In this document: positions 7,867-16,725 of the stretch, piece by piece
Numbering within the stretch: the stretch's first letter is position 1
Layout: the number at the start of each line of letters is the position of its first letter
Assembly (NCBI RefSeq): GCF_000334895.1
Contig: NZ_BAFM01000014.1
Coordinates: 47,416 to 111,415, forward strand
DNA length: 64,000 nt
Direction: 5' to 3'
From: Halococcus agarilyticus
Lineage (GTDB): Archaea > Halobacteriota > Halobacteria > Halobacteriales > Halococcaceae
Translations under genes and position numbers: made by a program
Notes under the pieces: model-generated
The model's database searches: none
Told to the model about the DNA's origin: nothing
Seen by the model: only the letters and a program-made list of their open reading frames with translations

Positions 7867-9513
7867 TCAGTCGTCGTTTTCGGTTCCCGCGCCGTCGGTG
7901 GTGTAGCCATCGCCGCCGCTGGCCGGTTCGCCCCCGGTCGTGGACTCCGTCCGGGTGCTGAAGGTGAAAAACGGCTCTTCGTCGGGCGTGGCGAGTTCTT
8001 CTCGGTAGTAGTCCCGCGCGGTGATGTAGCTCCCGTACACCAAGACGAGGAAGTACAGCGTGAACGGCAGCGCCATCACCGGCGAGAACGACTGCATCGC
8101 GTCGAACGCCGGGAGTCGGAGCGTCATGACGCCGAGGAAGGCGAGCAACACGCCCCACCACGCCCGGTTGCGCGCGTTCGGGTTCTCGTCGCCGAGCGTG
8201 ATCGCCGACAGCATGAACACCGCCGAATCGAGCGTCGTGAGGATGTACCCGACCATCACGAGCACGAGCAGAACGCCGAGCACGTTGCCGTACGGCGTGA
8301 TACTGATGGCTGTGGCGACGGCCGCCGGGATGTCGTTCGCGGCAAGCGCGTCGCTGACGGGGCCGAAGTACTCGGGTGAGAGCACCCAGCCACCGATGAT
8401 GCCGTGTTGGGCCCAGACCAGCCCCGAGGGGACGACGACCAGCGCGACGAACGTCTCGCGGATGGTGCGACCCTTCGAGACGCGGGCGACGAAACTCCCG
8501 ACGAACAGGCCCCACGCGACCCACCACGCCCACCAGAAGCTCGTCCACTGCTGTGGCCAGCTTCCGCCGCTGGTCGGTGCGGCGTAGAACATCAGGCGTG
8601 GGAGGTTGTTGAGCCAGATCCCCGTCGCGTCGAGCGTGAGATTCAGGGTGAACAGCGTCGGGCCGACGACCAGGAGCATTGCGGCCGCGAGCGCCATGAA
8701 CACCATCGTCAGCCGGGCCGCGTTCTGGATCCCGCTGCGGAGCCCGAGCCAGACGTCGCCGAGGAAGACCAGCCCGATGAGGGCGAACAGCCCGTAGGTG
8801 AGCGCCGTCGCCTGCAATCCGTAGACGGTATCGAGGATCGTGGCGAGCTGTTGGGCGGTGAAACCGAGCGACGTCGCGATGCCGCCGACCATCGCCACGA
8901 GCGCCGAGAGATCGACCAACCAGTAGAGCCAGCCGTGCTCCTCTCGATCGAACACCACGTCGAGCATCGAGCTGAGCTTGTACTCCGAGACCGACTGGGT
9001 GTAGATCATCAGGGCGAAGGAGAGCGTCACGGGGATGTACCACATCGCCATCCCCGGGAACGACTCGTGAAGGAACATGAACGCGAGCGCGAGCGGTTTG
9101 AGTGCGGCTCCACCCACCGGGAACGGCTGCGGCGGCGGGTTGTTCACGATCTGGACCGGCTCGCCGACACCCCAGACGACGATGGAGCTCCCGAAGCCCA
9201 CGGTAAAGACCATCGCGATCCACGAGTAGAGGCCGAACTCGGGCTCGGCGTCCTCGCCGCCGATCCGGATCTTTCCGTACCGCGAGAACGTCATGAACAG
9301 TCCGAACACGATCATGACGCCGCCGAGCAGCATGAACCACCACCCGAAGTTGTGCAACACCCAGTCGTACGCGCCGTTCAGCGTGCTGGTCAACAGCGTT
9401 GGGTTCACGAGGCCAACCGTCACGAGCGCCACCAACACCCCGATCGTCACGAAGAACAGCCCGGTTTCGCCCCAGTCGGCCTCGTCGAGGCCGAGCACGT
9501 GCCACGGATCCAT
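7867..9513 (-). CDS. BCCT-family betaine/carnitine/choline transporter
   Basis: A 548-residue secondary transporter with about 12 hydrophobic segments. The BCCT signature Trp-rich segment is present (WTSFWWAWWVAWGLFVGSF), with GFGSSIVVWGVGEP upstream. Family members import quaternary ammonium osmolytes such as glycine betaine with Na+ or H+, which fits a salt-adapted archaeon. The hydrophilic C-terminal 45 residues (Gly/Thr/Asp-rich) may be a regulatory tail. The nearest gene, convergent MsrA, is unrelated. The substrate is inferred from the family only. Confidence 0.9.
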   Translation of the reverse strand: MDPWHVLGLDEADWGETGLFFVTIGVLVALVTVGLVNPTLLTSTLNGAYDWVLHNFGWWFMLLGGVMIVFGLFMTFSRYGKIRIGGEDAEPEFGLYSWIAMVFTVGFGSSIVVWGVGEPVQIVNNPPPQPFPVGGAALKPLALAFMFLHESFPGMAMWYIPVTLSFALMIYTQSVSEYKLSSMLDVVFDREEHGWLYWLVDLSALVAMVGGIATSLGFTAQQLATILDTVYGLQATALTYGLFALIGLVFLGDVWLGLRSGIQNAARLTMVFMALAAAMLLVVGPTLFTLNLTLDATGIWLNNLPRLMFYAAPTSGGSWPQQWTSFWWAWWVAWGLFVGSFVARVSKGRTIRETFVALVVVPSGLVWAQHGIIGGWVLSPEYFGPVSDALAANDIPAAVATAISITPYGNVLGVLLVLVMVGYILTTLDSAVFMLSAITLGDENPNARNRAWWGVLLAFLGVMTLRLPAFDAMQSFSPVMALPFTLYFLVLVYGSYITARDYYREELATPDEEPFFTFSTRTESTTGGEPASGGDGYTTDGAGTENDD

Positions 9514-9890
9514 CGTTAGGGATGGAACTGTGTCGTCGGGGGTGTAGCGACGAACGGTCGGTCACGCTGGCCGGGATCGTCCCGCCTCCGAGGTAGTAAA
9601 TCATTCCGACAGTTCCGATGCCACAACCGGTTCCGTTCGGTCGACGACGTCAGTCGATGATCGCTCACGAACAGTGCTCGGCACGAACGCGTTTGCACGG
9701 GTAAACCCCACGATCTCGGGGAGGTGAATCGGGCCGTAGCCGACCCGATCACGGCGTTTGTGGCCGATTCACATCGAGAGCCATGCGCAGAGACAGCCCG
9801 TTCCAGCAGTCCTGATCGGTGCGGAACACGCGTTCGTTCCGGCGTGAAAACACGTCGTCGGCTCGAATCGATGCGGCCGTGCGAAACGTA
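9514..9890. other. intergenic stretch without a gene
   Basis: A 377-base stretch between the start of the BCCT transporter gene and the stop of the F420 oxidoreductase gene. Codon-like structure is weak in all frames and I recognise no conserved protein or RNA. Promoter elements for the transporter are expected near 9515-9600, but no clear TATA box stands out. Confidence 0.5.
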
Positions 9891-10919
9891 TCAAGGAGCG
9901 AGTGCTTCGATGGTCGCGTCGATCTCGTCCGTCGTCGCGTCCCGCGGGAACGACACCGACACTGCGTCGACGCCCTCGATCGCGGCGAACTTCTCGAACC
10001 GCTCGCGGGCTTCGTCGGGTGTCCCGGCGACCGCGAGGGCGTCGAGCAGATCGTCGTCGATCGCCGCGACCGCCGCCGCGCGGTCGCCGTCCTGCCAGTT
10101 GTCGTGGATCGCGTTGGCGGCCTCCTCGTGACCGACGCGAGCGAGGCTGTCGCGGTAGAACGTCCCCATGCCGCCGACGTAGAACGCGACGTGCTGACGG
10201 ACGGACTCGCGGGCGCGCTCGCGGTCGTCGAGCGCCGCGCAGGTCAGCGAGAGCGTCACCCGCACGTCCTCGGCGTCCCGGTCGGCGAGGTCGGCCCCGT
10301 GTTCGAGATCCGCCAGGCGATCGCGGACGCCCTCTCTGGTGACCATCAGCGCGTGCCAGCCGTCGGCGAACCGCCCGGCGAGTTCCACGGCCTTGGGCCC
10401 CATCCCGGCCGCGTCGACCGCGGGCGGCGGGGAGGGTGGCTCACACCGCAGGCGAAAGCCCGAGAGATCGAAGTACTCGCCATCGTACTCGACCGGTTCG
10501 CCGGCGAGTACCCCCTTCACGATCTCGACGGTCTCGCGCGTGCGCCGGAGTGGATTCCCATAATCGACGCCGTGCCAGTTCTCGATCACCGCGGGGCCCG
10601 ACGGGCCGAGGCCGAGCCGGAATCGACCCTCCGAAACCTCCTGGAGCGTGGCGGCGGTCTGGCCGAGCAGCGCGGGCGAGCGCGAGTAGATCGGCGCGAT
10701 CGAGGTCCCGATCCCGATCTCGTCGGTCCGATGGGCGATGCTCGTTAGCACTGTCACGGCGTCGCGACCCCACGTCTCGGGGAGCCACGCCCGGTCGTAC
10801 CCCCGCTGTTCGGCACGTACGGCTTGCTCACAGAGCGCGTCGACGCTCGGCTGGGCCGCCACCGGCAGGAACACCTCGCGGTCCGCGGCGGTGTCGGCGG
10901 AGTCGGCGGAATCGGTCAT
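9891..10919 (-). CDS. LLM-class F420-dependent oxidoreductase (Mer-like)
   Basis: A 342-residue TIM-barrel protein of the luciferase-like monooxygenase class that uses coenzyme F420 in haloarchaea. Visible blocks are RGYDRAWLPETWGRD, SIAHRTDEIGIGTSIAPIYSRSPA, RFRLGLGPSGPAV and GGMGTFYRDSLARVG, and these match the 5,10-methylenetetrahydromethanopterin-reductase-like subgroup. Such enzymes reduce or oxidise diverse substrates with F420, and the substrate here is unknown. The start at 10919 overlaps the stop of the upstream SDR gene by ATGA, so the two are co-transcribed and translationally coupled. The open frame continues far upstream only because it runs antiphase through the SDR gene. Confidence 0.85.
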   Translation of the reverse strand: MTDSADSADTAADREVFLPVAAQPSVDALCEQAVRAEQRGYDRAWLPETWGRDAVTVLTSIAHRTDEIGIGTSIAPIYSRSPALLGQTAATLQEVSEGRFRLGLGPSGPAVIENWHGVDYGNPLRRTRETVEIVKGVLAGEPVEYDGEYFDLSGFRLRCEPPSPPPAVDAAGMGPKAVELAGRFADGWHALMVTREGVRDRLADLEHGADLADRDAEDVRVTLSLTCAALDDRERARESVRQHVAFYVGGMGTFYRDSLARVGHEEAANAIHDNWQDGDRAAAVAAIDDDLLDALAVAGTPDEARERFEKFAAIEGVDAVSVSFPRDATTDEIDATIEALAP

Positions 10920-11704
10920 GCCTCGGGCGTGGACTCCATGATGTCCGGCACGCCGCGTGCGGTCAGCGTCTCGCCGACGATGTACGAGGAGGCGGGGCTG
11001 GCGAGGAACTGCGCGACGTCGGCGATCTCCTCGCTCGTGCCGATCCGACGATCGACGTCGTTTCTGTCGATTTCGTCCGCGGTGACACCCATCTGGCTCG
11101 CCACTCCGGGGGTGGCGACGAACCCCGGCGCGATGCAGTTGACCCGCACTCCCTCCTCGGCCCACTCGAACCCGAGCGTCGACGTGAGGTTGACGATCCC
11201 CGCCTTCGCGGCGGCGTAGTGGCTCATGTAGGGTGCGCCGAGCTGGCCCGCGACGCTCGCGAAGTTGACGATCGTGCCGCCGCCCGCCTCGCGCATCACT
11301 TCGCCCGCGGCCTGTGCGCAGTGGTACGTGCCGTGGAGGTTGATATCGACGATGGTCTTCCAGCCGTTCTCCGAGATCTCCTCGAAGTTCGCCATGAAGC
11401 TCGCGCCCGCGTTGCTCACCAGCGTGTCGAGCCCGCCGAACTCATCTACTGTGGCGTCGACCAGCGCCTCGACCGACTCGCGGTCGCGCACGTCGCACTC
11501 GACCGCGACCGCGCGGCCGCCATCAGCGTCGTTGATTCCTTCGGCGACCGGATCGACGTTGTCCTGCTCGCGCGAGCAGATCACCACGTCCGCGCCGTCG
11601 GCGGCGAACCGCTCGGCGATCGTCCGCCCGATCCCGCTCGACGCGCCCGTGACGATCGCCGTGTCGCCGGCGACGCTGAACTGGTCGGTCGTCACCGCAT
11701 CCAC
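10916..11704 (-). CDS. SDR-family NAD(P)-dependent oxidoreductase
   Basis: A 262-residue classical short-chain dehydrogenase. The Rossmann motif TGASSGIG is near residue 20, followed by NAG (VSNAGASF) and the active site Ser in NFASVAGQLG with Tyr-Ala-Ala-Ala-Lys in SHYAAAKAG. PGFVATPG follows. The presence of CSREQD after beta-2 suggests NADP(H) preference, but weakly. The likely reaction is a reversible ketone/alcohol conversion. It is the first gene of a two-gene operon with the F420-dependent oxidoreductase (4-base overlap), suggesting consecutive redox steps on one substrate. Confidence 0.9.
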   Translation of the reverse strand: MDAVTTDQFSVAGDTAIVTGASSGIGRTIAERFAADGADVVICSREQDNVDPVAEGINDADGGRAVAVECDVRDRESVEALVDATVDEFGGLDTLVSNAGASFMANFEEISENGWKTIVDINLHGTYHCAQAAGEVMREAGGGTIVNFASVAGQLGAPYMSHYAAAKAGIVNLTSTLGFEWAEEGVRVNCIAPGFVATPGVASQMGVTADEIDRNDVDRRIGTSEEIADVAQFLASPASSYIVGETLTARGVPDIMESTPEA

Positions 11705-12033
11705 CTCGGCGTGGTTGTTGTCATCGCGTCGAATGGGTCGGGCGGAGCGGTAATAAATCCCGGCGCGAGCAGTCCCGTTGGTGGTTTGGGGGCGGTGGCG
11801 CGCGGGAGGGCGTCGAAGACGCCCGACTCGTGCGAGGGATGATCGAACGAGCGTAGCGAGTGAGAGAATCGGCTGGGGAGGGTGTGGCCTACGGCTCTCA
11901 GTTGCGTCGTGATTCGTCTCAGACGAGTTGGCGACACTAGATTTTGCGATTGCGTTGTCAGCTTGGGAATCAGGGCACGAACGAATCTACCAAAGGACTT
12001 GAGCAGAGCGCGAAAAAGTAGTTGCAGACGAAT
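11705..12033. other. intergenic stretch with a palindrome
   Basis: A 329-base stretch between divergent genes, with no coding signature. It contains a perfect 7-bp stem palindrome at 11808-11824 and a haloarchaeal-type GAGCGTAGCGAGTGAGAG motif at about 11848-11865. The portion nearest 12034 is somewhat AT-richer. Confidence 0.5.
11808..11824. repeat. 17-base palindrome with GAA loop
   Basis: GGGCGTC-GAA-GACGCCC: seven perfectly paired bases around a GAA loop. The same loop style occurs in the hairpin units inside gatE. It could also act as a terminator or be a decayed mobile repeat. Confidence 0.5.
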
Positions 12034-12741
12034 ATGGGCGAATCACAGTACGATGCGGTGTTCTGGGACATCGGCGGCGTGCTCCTCGATCTCGACTCGG
12101 TCCGGGCGGGCCACCGCGCGTTCGTCGGGGCGCTCGCCGACGAGTACGATCTCGACGCTGAGGCGGCGCTCGAAGCGTGGCGCGACGAGCTCGGCACCCA
12201 CTTCCGCGAGCGCGACGGCAACGTGTTCCGGAGTGCGCGGGCGGGCTACGAGCGCGCGATCGCAGCGATGGTCGGTCACGAGGTGGCCGAGGACGACTGG
12301 CTCCCGGCGTTCGAGCGCGCGACCCGCGAGCAGCTCGAACCCGTAAGCGAGACGGTCGAGACGATCCGCACCCTCGACGGGCGGGTCCACCAAGGCATCG
12401 TCAGCGACATCGACACGTGGGAGGCCGAGCGCCTGCTGGCACAGTTCGGGGTCGCGAGCCACCTCGATAGGGTGACGACCTCCGAGGAAGTCGGCCGCAC
12501 CAAGCCTGATGAGGCGATGTTCGAGACCGCGCTCGACAAGGCGGGCATCGAACCCGCACGGGCGCTGATGGTCGGCGATCGCTACGAGAACGACATGGTC
12601 GGTGCGTCGCGGGCCGGGATTCAGACAGTGGCGTTCGGCGGCAGCGCGGCCGACGCCGATCCCGACGATCCCGCTGTGAATCATCGGATCGGGGATCCTC
12701 GGGACGTGCTCGCTCTCGTCGGGATCGAAGACGCAGGGTGA
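12034..12741 (+). CDS. HAD-superfamily hydrolase
   Basis: A 235-residue haloacid-dehalogenase-type phosphatase. Motif I is FWDIGGVLLDLDS (Asp nucleophile with Gly at +2, as in many HAD-IA proteins), followed by a helical cap, motif II GIVSDIDTWE, motif III Lys in TSEEVGRTKPDEAMF, and motif IV MVGDRYENDMVGASRAG. The cap is small alpha-helical (type C1). The substrate is probably a small phosphorylated metabolite and cannot be assigned. The ATG at 12034 is preferred to a TTG four codons upstream because it directly precedes the conserved strand. Confidence 0.88.
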   Translation: MGESQYDAVFWDIGGVLLDLDSVRAGHRAFVGALADEYDLDAEAALEAWRDELGTHFRERDGNVFRSARAGYERAIAAMVGHEVAEDDWLPAFERATREQLEPVSETVETIRTLDGRVHQGIVSDIDTWEAERLLAQFGVASHLDRVTTSEEVGRTKPDEAMFETALDKAGIEPARALMVGDRYENDMVGASRAGIQTVAFGGSAADADPDDPAVNHRIGDPRDVLALVGIEDAG

Positions 12742-12789
12742 CGGCCAGGCGGGTAAACCTACTTCCGTCGGCCGGGCGCACGTGAGACG

Positions 12790-14007
12790 ATGACGAACGA
12801 ACCGTCGGAGTCCACGGAACCGTCGGAGCCCTACGGTGAAAACCGCCAGCGGAACGTCTACGCATCGGGGATGCTCGCCGACGATCCGCCCGACCATCCG
12901 GTTCGGTACGCCGATCTCGAACGGAAGGGGAAGGAAGCGCTGAGCGAGGAGGCCGCCGCCTACGTCGCCGGCGGGGCCGGCACGGAGAGCACGGTCGCCG
13001 AGAACCGCCGCGCGTTCGACGACTGGCGGATCGTCCCCCGGATGCTCCGGGACGTCGCCGAGCGCGACCTCCGGGTCGATCTCTTCGGCGACGAGATCGA
13101 AGTCCCGCTCCTGCTGGCCCCGCTCGGCGTGCTCTCGATCGTCCACGAGGAGGGCGAGCTCGCGGTCGCGCGGGCCGCCGCCGACCGCGACGTGCCGATG
13201 GTGCTGAGCTCGGCGTCGTCCTACACGATGGAGGAAGTCGCCGACGAACTCGGCGAGACGCCGAAGTGGTTCCAGCTCTACTGGTCGGCCGATCCCGACA
13301 TCGCCCACAGCTTCATCGACCGGGCCGAGAAAGCGGACTACGACGGGATCGTGGTCACGCTCGACACTCCGCTCCTCGGCTGGCGCGAGCGCGACATCGA
13401 ACAGGGCTACCTCCCCTTCCTCGACGGCGAAGGCGTCGCGAACTACTTCTCCGATCCGGCCTTCCGCGACCGGCTCGACGTGCCGCCCGAGGAGAACGAG
13501 GGCTCGGCCGTGATGGAGTTCATCGATGTCTTCGGCGATCCATCGCTGACGTGGGAGGATCTCGCCGCGCTCCGCGAGGAGACCGACCTGCCCCTCGTGG
13601 TCAAGGGTGTGCTCCACCCCGAGGACGCCGAACGTGCCGTCGAGTGCGGTGCGGACGGCGTGATCGTCTCGAACCACGGCGGTCGCCAGGTCGACGGCGC
13701 GATCGGCGCGCTCGCGGCGCTGTCAGGGGTGGTCGAGGCCGTCGACGTTCCCGTGCTGTTCGACAGCGGCATCCGGGGCGGCGCGGACGTCGTGAAGGCG
13801 ATCGCGCTCGGGGCCGATAGCGTCCTTCTCGGGCGGCCCTACGCCTACGGTCTCGCGATCGACGGCGAGGCGGGTGTCGGGAGCGTCCTCGACGACTTCC
13901 TCGCGGATCTCGACCTGACGCTCGCGCTCTCGGGGCACACGAGCTTCGACGATCTCGACAGGTCGATCCTCGTGGACCGTCGCGGATCGGGTCCCGGTGG
14001 ACGGTGA
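12790..14007 (+). CDS. FMN-dependent alpha-hydroxy-acid oxidase (LldD / lactate 2-monooxygenase type)
   Basis: A 405-residue (beta/alpha)8 flavoenzyme. The N-terminal extension before the barrel and the [15 protein letters not shown] block are typical. The catalytic His-Arg motif SNHGGRQ is near residue 296, and the phosphate-binding end is [19 protein letters not shown] with [11 protein letters not shown]. Family members oxidise L-2-hydroxy acids (lactate, glycolate, mandelate) via FMN. The closest layout seems to be the lactate 2-monooxygenase-like subgroup, but dehydrogenase and oxidase are not separable by eye. The gene end is immediately followed, on the other strand, by a truncated CoA-transferase remnant. 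Confidence 0.87.
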   Translation: MTNEPSESTEPSEPYGENRQRNVYASGMLADDPPDHPVRYADLERKGKEALSEEAAAYVAGGAGTESTVAENRRAFDDWRIVPRMLRDVAERDLRVDLFGDEIEVPLLLAPLGVLSIVHEEGELAVARAAADRDVPMVLSSASSYTMEEVADELGETPKWFQLYWSADPDIAHSFIDRAEKADYDGIVVTLDTPLLGWRERDIEQGYLPFLDGEGVANYFSDPAFRDRLDVPPEENEGSAVMEFIDVFGDPSLTWEDLAALREETDLPLVVKGVLHPEDAERAVECGADGVIVSNHGGRQVDGAIGALAALSGVVEAVDVPVLFDSGIRGGADVVKAIALGADSVLLGRPYAYGLAIDGEAGVGSVLDDFLADLDLTLALSGHTSFDDLDRSILVDRRGSGPGGR

Positions 14008-14129
14008 TCGCCGCCGTCCGCGTTCTCGGTTTTGACGGTCCCCGCGCCGGCGTCGGCGAGGAGCTGGGTGGCGTACGGACCGGGGAGGGAGCGCGTGAGA
14101 GCGAGCACGCGCACGCCGTCGAGTCGCAT
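13996..14129 (-). pseudogene. N-terminal remnant of a class III (CaiB/BaiF) CoA-transferase
   Basis: On the minus strand the ATG at 14127-14129 opens a frame reading [20 protein letters not shown] and then [16 protein letters not shown] and GGDHRPP. This matches the N terminus of family III CoA-transferases (L-T-R-L-x-P-G-P-Y, then LADxGAxVxKxE). Similarity stops after about 45 codons, where the frame runs into the 3' end of the alpha-hydroxy-acid oxidase gene. The other 350 or so residues are absent from the window, so this is a deletion remnant. Function is lost. Confidence 0.6.
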
Positions 14130-14283
14130 ATCGGCGGGACTCGCGGCGCGGGGACGACGTTTCGCTGGGACAGTCGGGGTGGCCGCGCGTCTCGTCGGGC
14201 CCGGTCATGGACCGGCTCGCCGCCATCGGAGCCGATCCGCAGGCCGGTGGAGTGCGGCGAGTGTGGGTTCGATCCCGCGTTGC

Positions 14284-15204
14284 TCACCCAGCTTCGTAGC
14301 TGGTGAGCTCCATCTCGAAGGTGAGGGTACCGCTCTCGTCGTAGTAGGCGGCGTAGGGAGCCAGGCCCCTGTCGGGCGAGACGCACGCCTCGTGAACGAC
14401 GGTGCCGTTCAGGCTGGCCTCGGTGACGGAGCACTCGACGCCGGCGTAGGAGTCGGTGCCCGTGACCTCGAAGCTCGCCATCCCCTGCTCGGTCGAGTAC
14501 GACCAACTCCGACCCGACTGGAGCGGTCGACCGCCGTAAAAGCCCGTCATCGTCGTGAGGGGCGCGAGGAGCACACCGACCTGACTACCCAGCATCTGCT
14601 GTTGGACCTCCGTGCGGGTGCCCGTGAACGTCTGCTGGTTGTCCATCCCGTCCATCGAGAGGGACACCTGCACCTCGTACTGGTTCTCCGACGCCTGAAC
14701 GACGTCGATGACGTACTGGCCGCTCCGGTTCTCTCCCTGCCGCGTAACGGGCTCCGCGGTGCCTCGCTGTGAGCTCACCGTCGGGGCGAACGTCACCTCG
14801 TAGGTGTACGTGCCAGGCTGTTCGAACGCGAGAAAGCGGAACGCTCCGCTTCCGACCGCGCTGCTGACTGTGGTGGCCGCCGTCTCGCTCGGTGTCGCTG
14901 TGGCGTCGCCACCGGCTGTCGTCGTCATCGCGGCGGTCGTCTCCGCCGCCATGGTTTCGCTCGCTGTTGGCGAGCCTCCGTCGGCAGTCGTTTCCCCGTC
15001 CTCGGCTGTCGTCGTGTCTGCGGCCCCGGTCGTCGTGGTCGCCGCGTCCTCGGCCGCCGTGGTGTCCGCCGTCGCGGCCGGCGTCTCGGTCGCGTCCGCT
15101 CCGGACGCCGTGGTGCCGTTCCCGCCACCGCCGCCGAGCCCGGCACAGCCTGCGAGGACGACGGTCGCACACAGCACCACCGCGAGCACGGCGCGCGTCC
15201 TCAT
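14284..15204 (-). CDS. lipoprotein with Thr/Ala-rich linker, unknown function
   Basis: A 306-residue predicted lipoprotein: hydrophobic signal with lipobox LAGC near residue 20, a Gly-rich start (GLGGGGGNG), and then about 80 residues of Thr/Ala/Glu/Asp low complexity (ATADTTAAEDA-type repeats) that probably form a cell-surface spacer and O-glycosylation region. The C-terminal 180 residues form a beta-rich domain (FEQPGTYTYEVTF ... GRSWSYSTEQGMASFEVTGT) with two conserved-looking Cys (ECSV, EACVS). No enzymatic motif is seen. It lies upstream of two other small hypothetical genes on the same strand. Confidence 0.7.
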   Translation of the reverse strand: MRTRAVLAVVLCATVVLAGCAGLGGGGGNGTTASGADATETPAATADTTAAEDAATTTTGAADTTTAEDGETTADGGSPTASETMAAETTAAMTTTAGGDATATPSETAATTVSSAVGSGAFRFLAFEQPGTYTYEVTFAPTVSSQRGTAEPVTRQGENRSGQYVIDVVQASENQYEVQVSLSMDGMDNQQTFTGTRTEVQQQMLGSQVGVLLAPLTTMTGFYGGRPLQSGRSWSYSTEQGMASFEVTGTDSYAGVECSVTEASLNGTVVHEACVSPDRGLAPYAAYYDESGTLTFEMELTSYEAG

Positions 15205-15300
15205 GGCTGCGCCCCCGTCGGTTCACTCCGGTTCGATCGCTCGTTCGATTCGTTCGCGTCGGTTCGTCGGTGTTCAGTCATGATTTGGTGTCATCGTCGA

Positions 15301-15906
15301 TCACTCCGTGCTGTCCGGCGTGAGCGAGAACGACTCGACGACGGTCCACGCGACCGCCTCGAAGTCGATGTCGGCAGCCCAGTCCACCCCGACCGTGTAG
15401 CCGGCCGTCCCGGCGACGACGAAGAGGTAGGTGAGCCGCCAGCGTTCGTCGGGAGCCCCGCCGACGTACCGATACTCGACGGCTCGCCCTCGGTGGCCGC
15501 TCGGGAGCCACACCGTCCGTCGGTCGAGTCGCTCGACGTCGTGTACGTGATCGTCGGCAGCGAGCTCCGCCTCGAAGCGCTCGGCGTACGCCGCCACGTC
15601 GCGTTCGACGTTCTCGTCGACGAACACGACCGCGCCCGCCGTCGAGGCGGGATCCTCGAACGTCGCTCCCCCGCCCGCGTCGACTCCGGCCGACCAGTCG
15701 GCCGGGTAGCTGACGGTGTACCCGTACTCCTCGTCGGTGTACGTCGCAAACGCCGCTTCGTCCCCGCCGGCGGTTCCGCCGTCGGTCTCGACCCACGAGT
15801 GAGCAGACGGGTCTCTGGCCCGATCGGCTCCGACTGACCGACGCCGCCAGGCCGGAACTCCTCTCGCCAGCGGATGGCCGTCCGACCGATCGGATCCGTT
15901 CGTCAT
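15301..15906 (-). CDS. PsbP-like domain protein, unknown function
   Basis: A 201-residue protein starting at the ATG at 15904-15906. After about 50 basic and variable residues it carries a domain with YTDEEYGYTVSYPADW, a strand-rich middle (GAVVFVDENVERDVAAYAE) and a terminal VAWTVVESFSL. This is the pattern of PsbP/DUF1795-like folds, in which a short peptide is followed by Y-G-x-x-x-x-Y-P-x-x-W. Role unknown. It sits 17 bases downstream of the DUF4870 membrane protein gene and probably forms an operon with it. The open frame extends upstream into the neighbour, but those codons are antiphase. Confidence 0.6.
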   Translation of the reverse strand: MTNGSDRSDGHPLARGVPAWRRRSVGADRARDPSAHSWVETDGGTAGGDEAAFATYTDEEYGYTVSYPADWSAGVDAGGGATFEDPASTAGAVVFVDENVERDVAAYAERFEAELAADDHVHDVERLDRRTVWLPSGHRGRAVEYRYVGGAPDERWRLTYLFVVAGTAGYTVGVDWAADIDFEAVAWTVVESFSLTPDSTE

Positions 15907-15923
15907 GGTTCGGTCCGTGGGCC

Positions 15924-16364
15924 TCAGACGAGGCTGTCCGCGATGCCTGCCGCGATCGGGACGCGCGGGGTCGTGCCCTGGTAGGCTCGAACCATCAGGT
16001 AGACCCAGAGCGCGAACGCACCGAGCGCGAGCACCAGCCAGATCAGCCCGAGCACCAGCGAGACGATGCTCCCGACGAAGAACGTGCTCGTGCTCGTCAC
16101 CAGGACGGTCGAGACGATCGTCCCGACGATCGTCAGGCCGATGGACGCCACGAACACGAACCCCGTAATCACCATGCTCTGGGCCGCGTGAAAGCGGACG
16201 TAGGCGTTGTCCTGTTCGACCAGATAGAGGATCAACCCTGACACGATGCCGAACAGGTACGCCAGCGCCCCCGCCACGTTCTCGTCCAGTCCCGATTCCG
16301 TTTCCCCGGATGCGACCGGCGGCTCGTCCCCGGCCGCGTCGATGTCTCGAGTGTTGCTTGCCAT
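15924..16364 (-). CDS. DUF4870-type small membrane protein
   Basis: A 146-residue protein. After about 30 acidic residues come the family hallmark NVAGALAYLFGIVSGLILYL, an EQDNAYVRFHAAQSMVI segment, and two further hydrophobic helices (VASIGLTIVGTIVSTVL; VLGLIWLVLALGAFALWVYL). These features match DUF4870 (Tic20-like) membrane proteins of unknown function. The ATG at 16364 is chosen because the upstream codons in frame encode no family residues. Confidence 0.8.
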   Translation of the reverse strand: MASNTRDIDAAGDEPPVASGETESGLDENVAGALAYLFGIVSGLILYLVEQDNAYVRFHAAQSMVITGFVFVASIGLTIVGTIVSTVLVTSTSTFFVGSIVSLVLGLIWLVLALGAFALWVYLMVRAYQGTTPRVPIAAGIADSLV

Positions 16365-16725
16365 TGGGTTCCTCCGTGTCGGTGAGACTACGCTCCTCTC
16401 TACCGTATCGCGCTGTCCCGTCCACCACCTCGTCGTCCGACACTGTTTGACACAGGCATGGAAACCGGGTATAATCACTGGCTGAGCAGCGTTCACGATC
16501 TGAACACGGATCACAGCCCGGACGAGCAGGCCGCCGACGGTTTCGATACTGACACCGAGCGGCGATCGGATTCCTGACTGTCCACCGAAGTCCGAGTGAG
16601 ATCCGGTCCGGGTCGTCGGCTCGGTGCCACGTCGAACGCCGGTCGAGCACCTATCGGGTAGTGGATTGCTTGAGCGATCTCAACAGGAGGTTTAATTGTT
16701 TCGGCTGCATACGCCGTATCGACCG
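16365..16725. other. divergent intergenic region
   Basis: 361 bases between the DUF4870 gene and the HTH regulator gene. No gene is recognised. The only clear signal is the TATA-like box at 16691-16697. Confidence 0.5.
16691..16697 (+). promoter_or_regulatory. TATA-like box, leaderless promoter
   Basis: TTTAATT about 32 bases upstream of the ATG at 16726, preceded by a purine-rich BRE-like AGGAGG. Confidence 0.4.

Noticed and set aside
14245..14291. tRNA-like T-arm (GGGTTCGATCCCGC followed by CACCCA)
   Set aside because: No matching acceptor, D or anticodon arms were found upstream, and the T stem has a mismatch.
14207..14299. Possible N terminus of a zinc hydrolase (MDRLAAIGADPQ...)
   Set aside because: Only 30 codons and weak similarity; it stops quickly and is probably chance.
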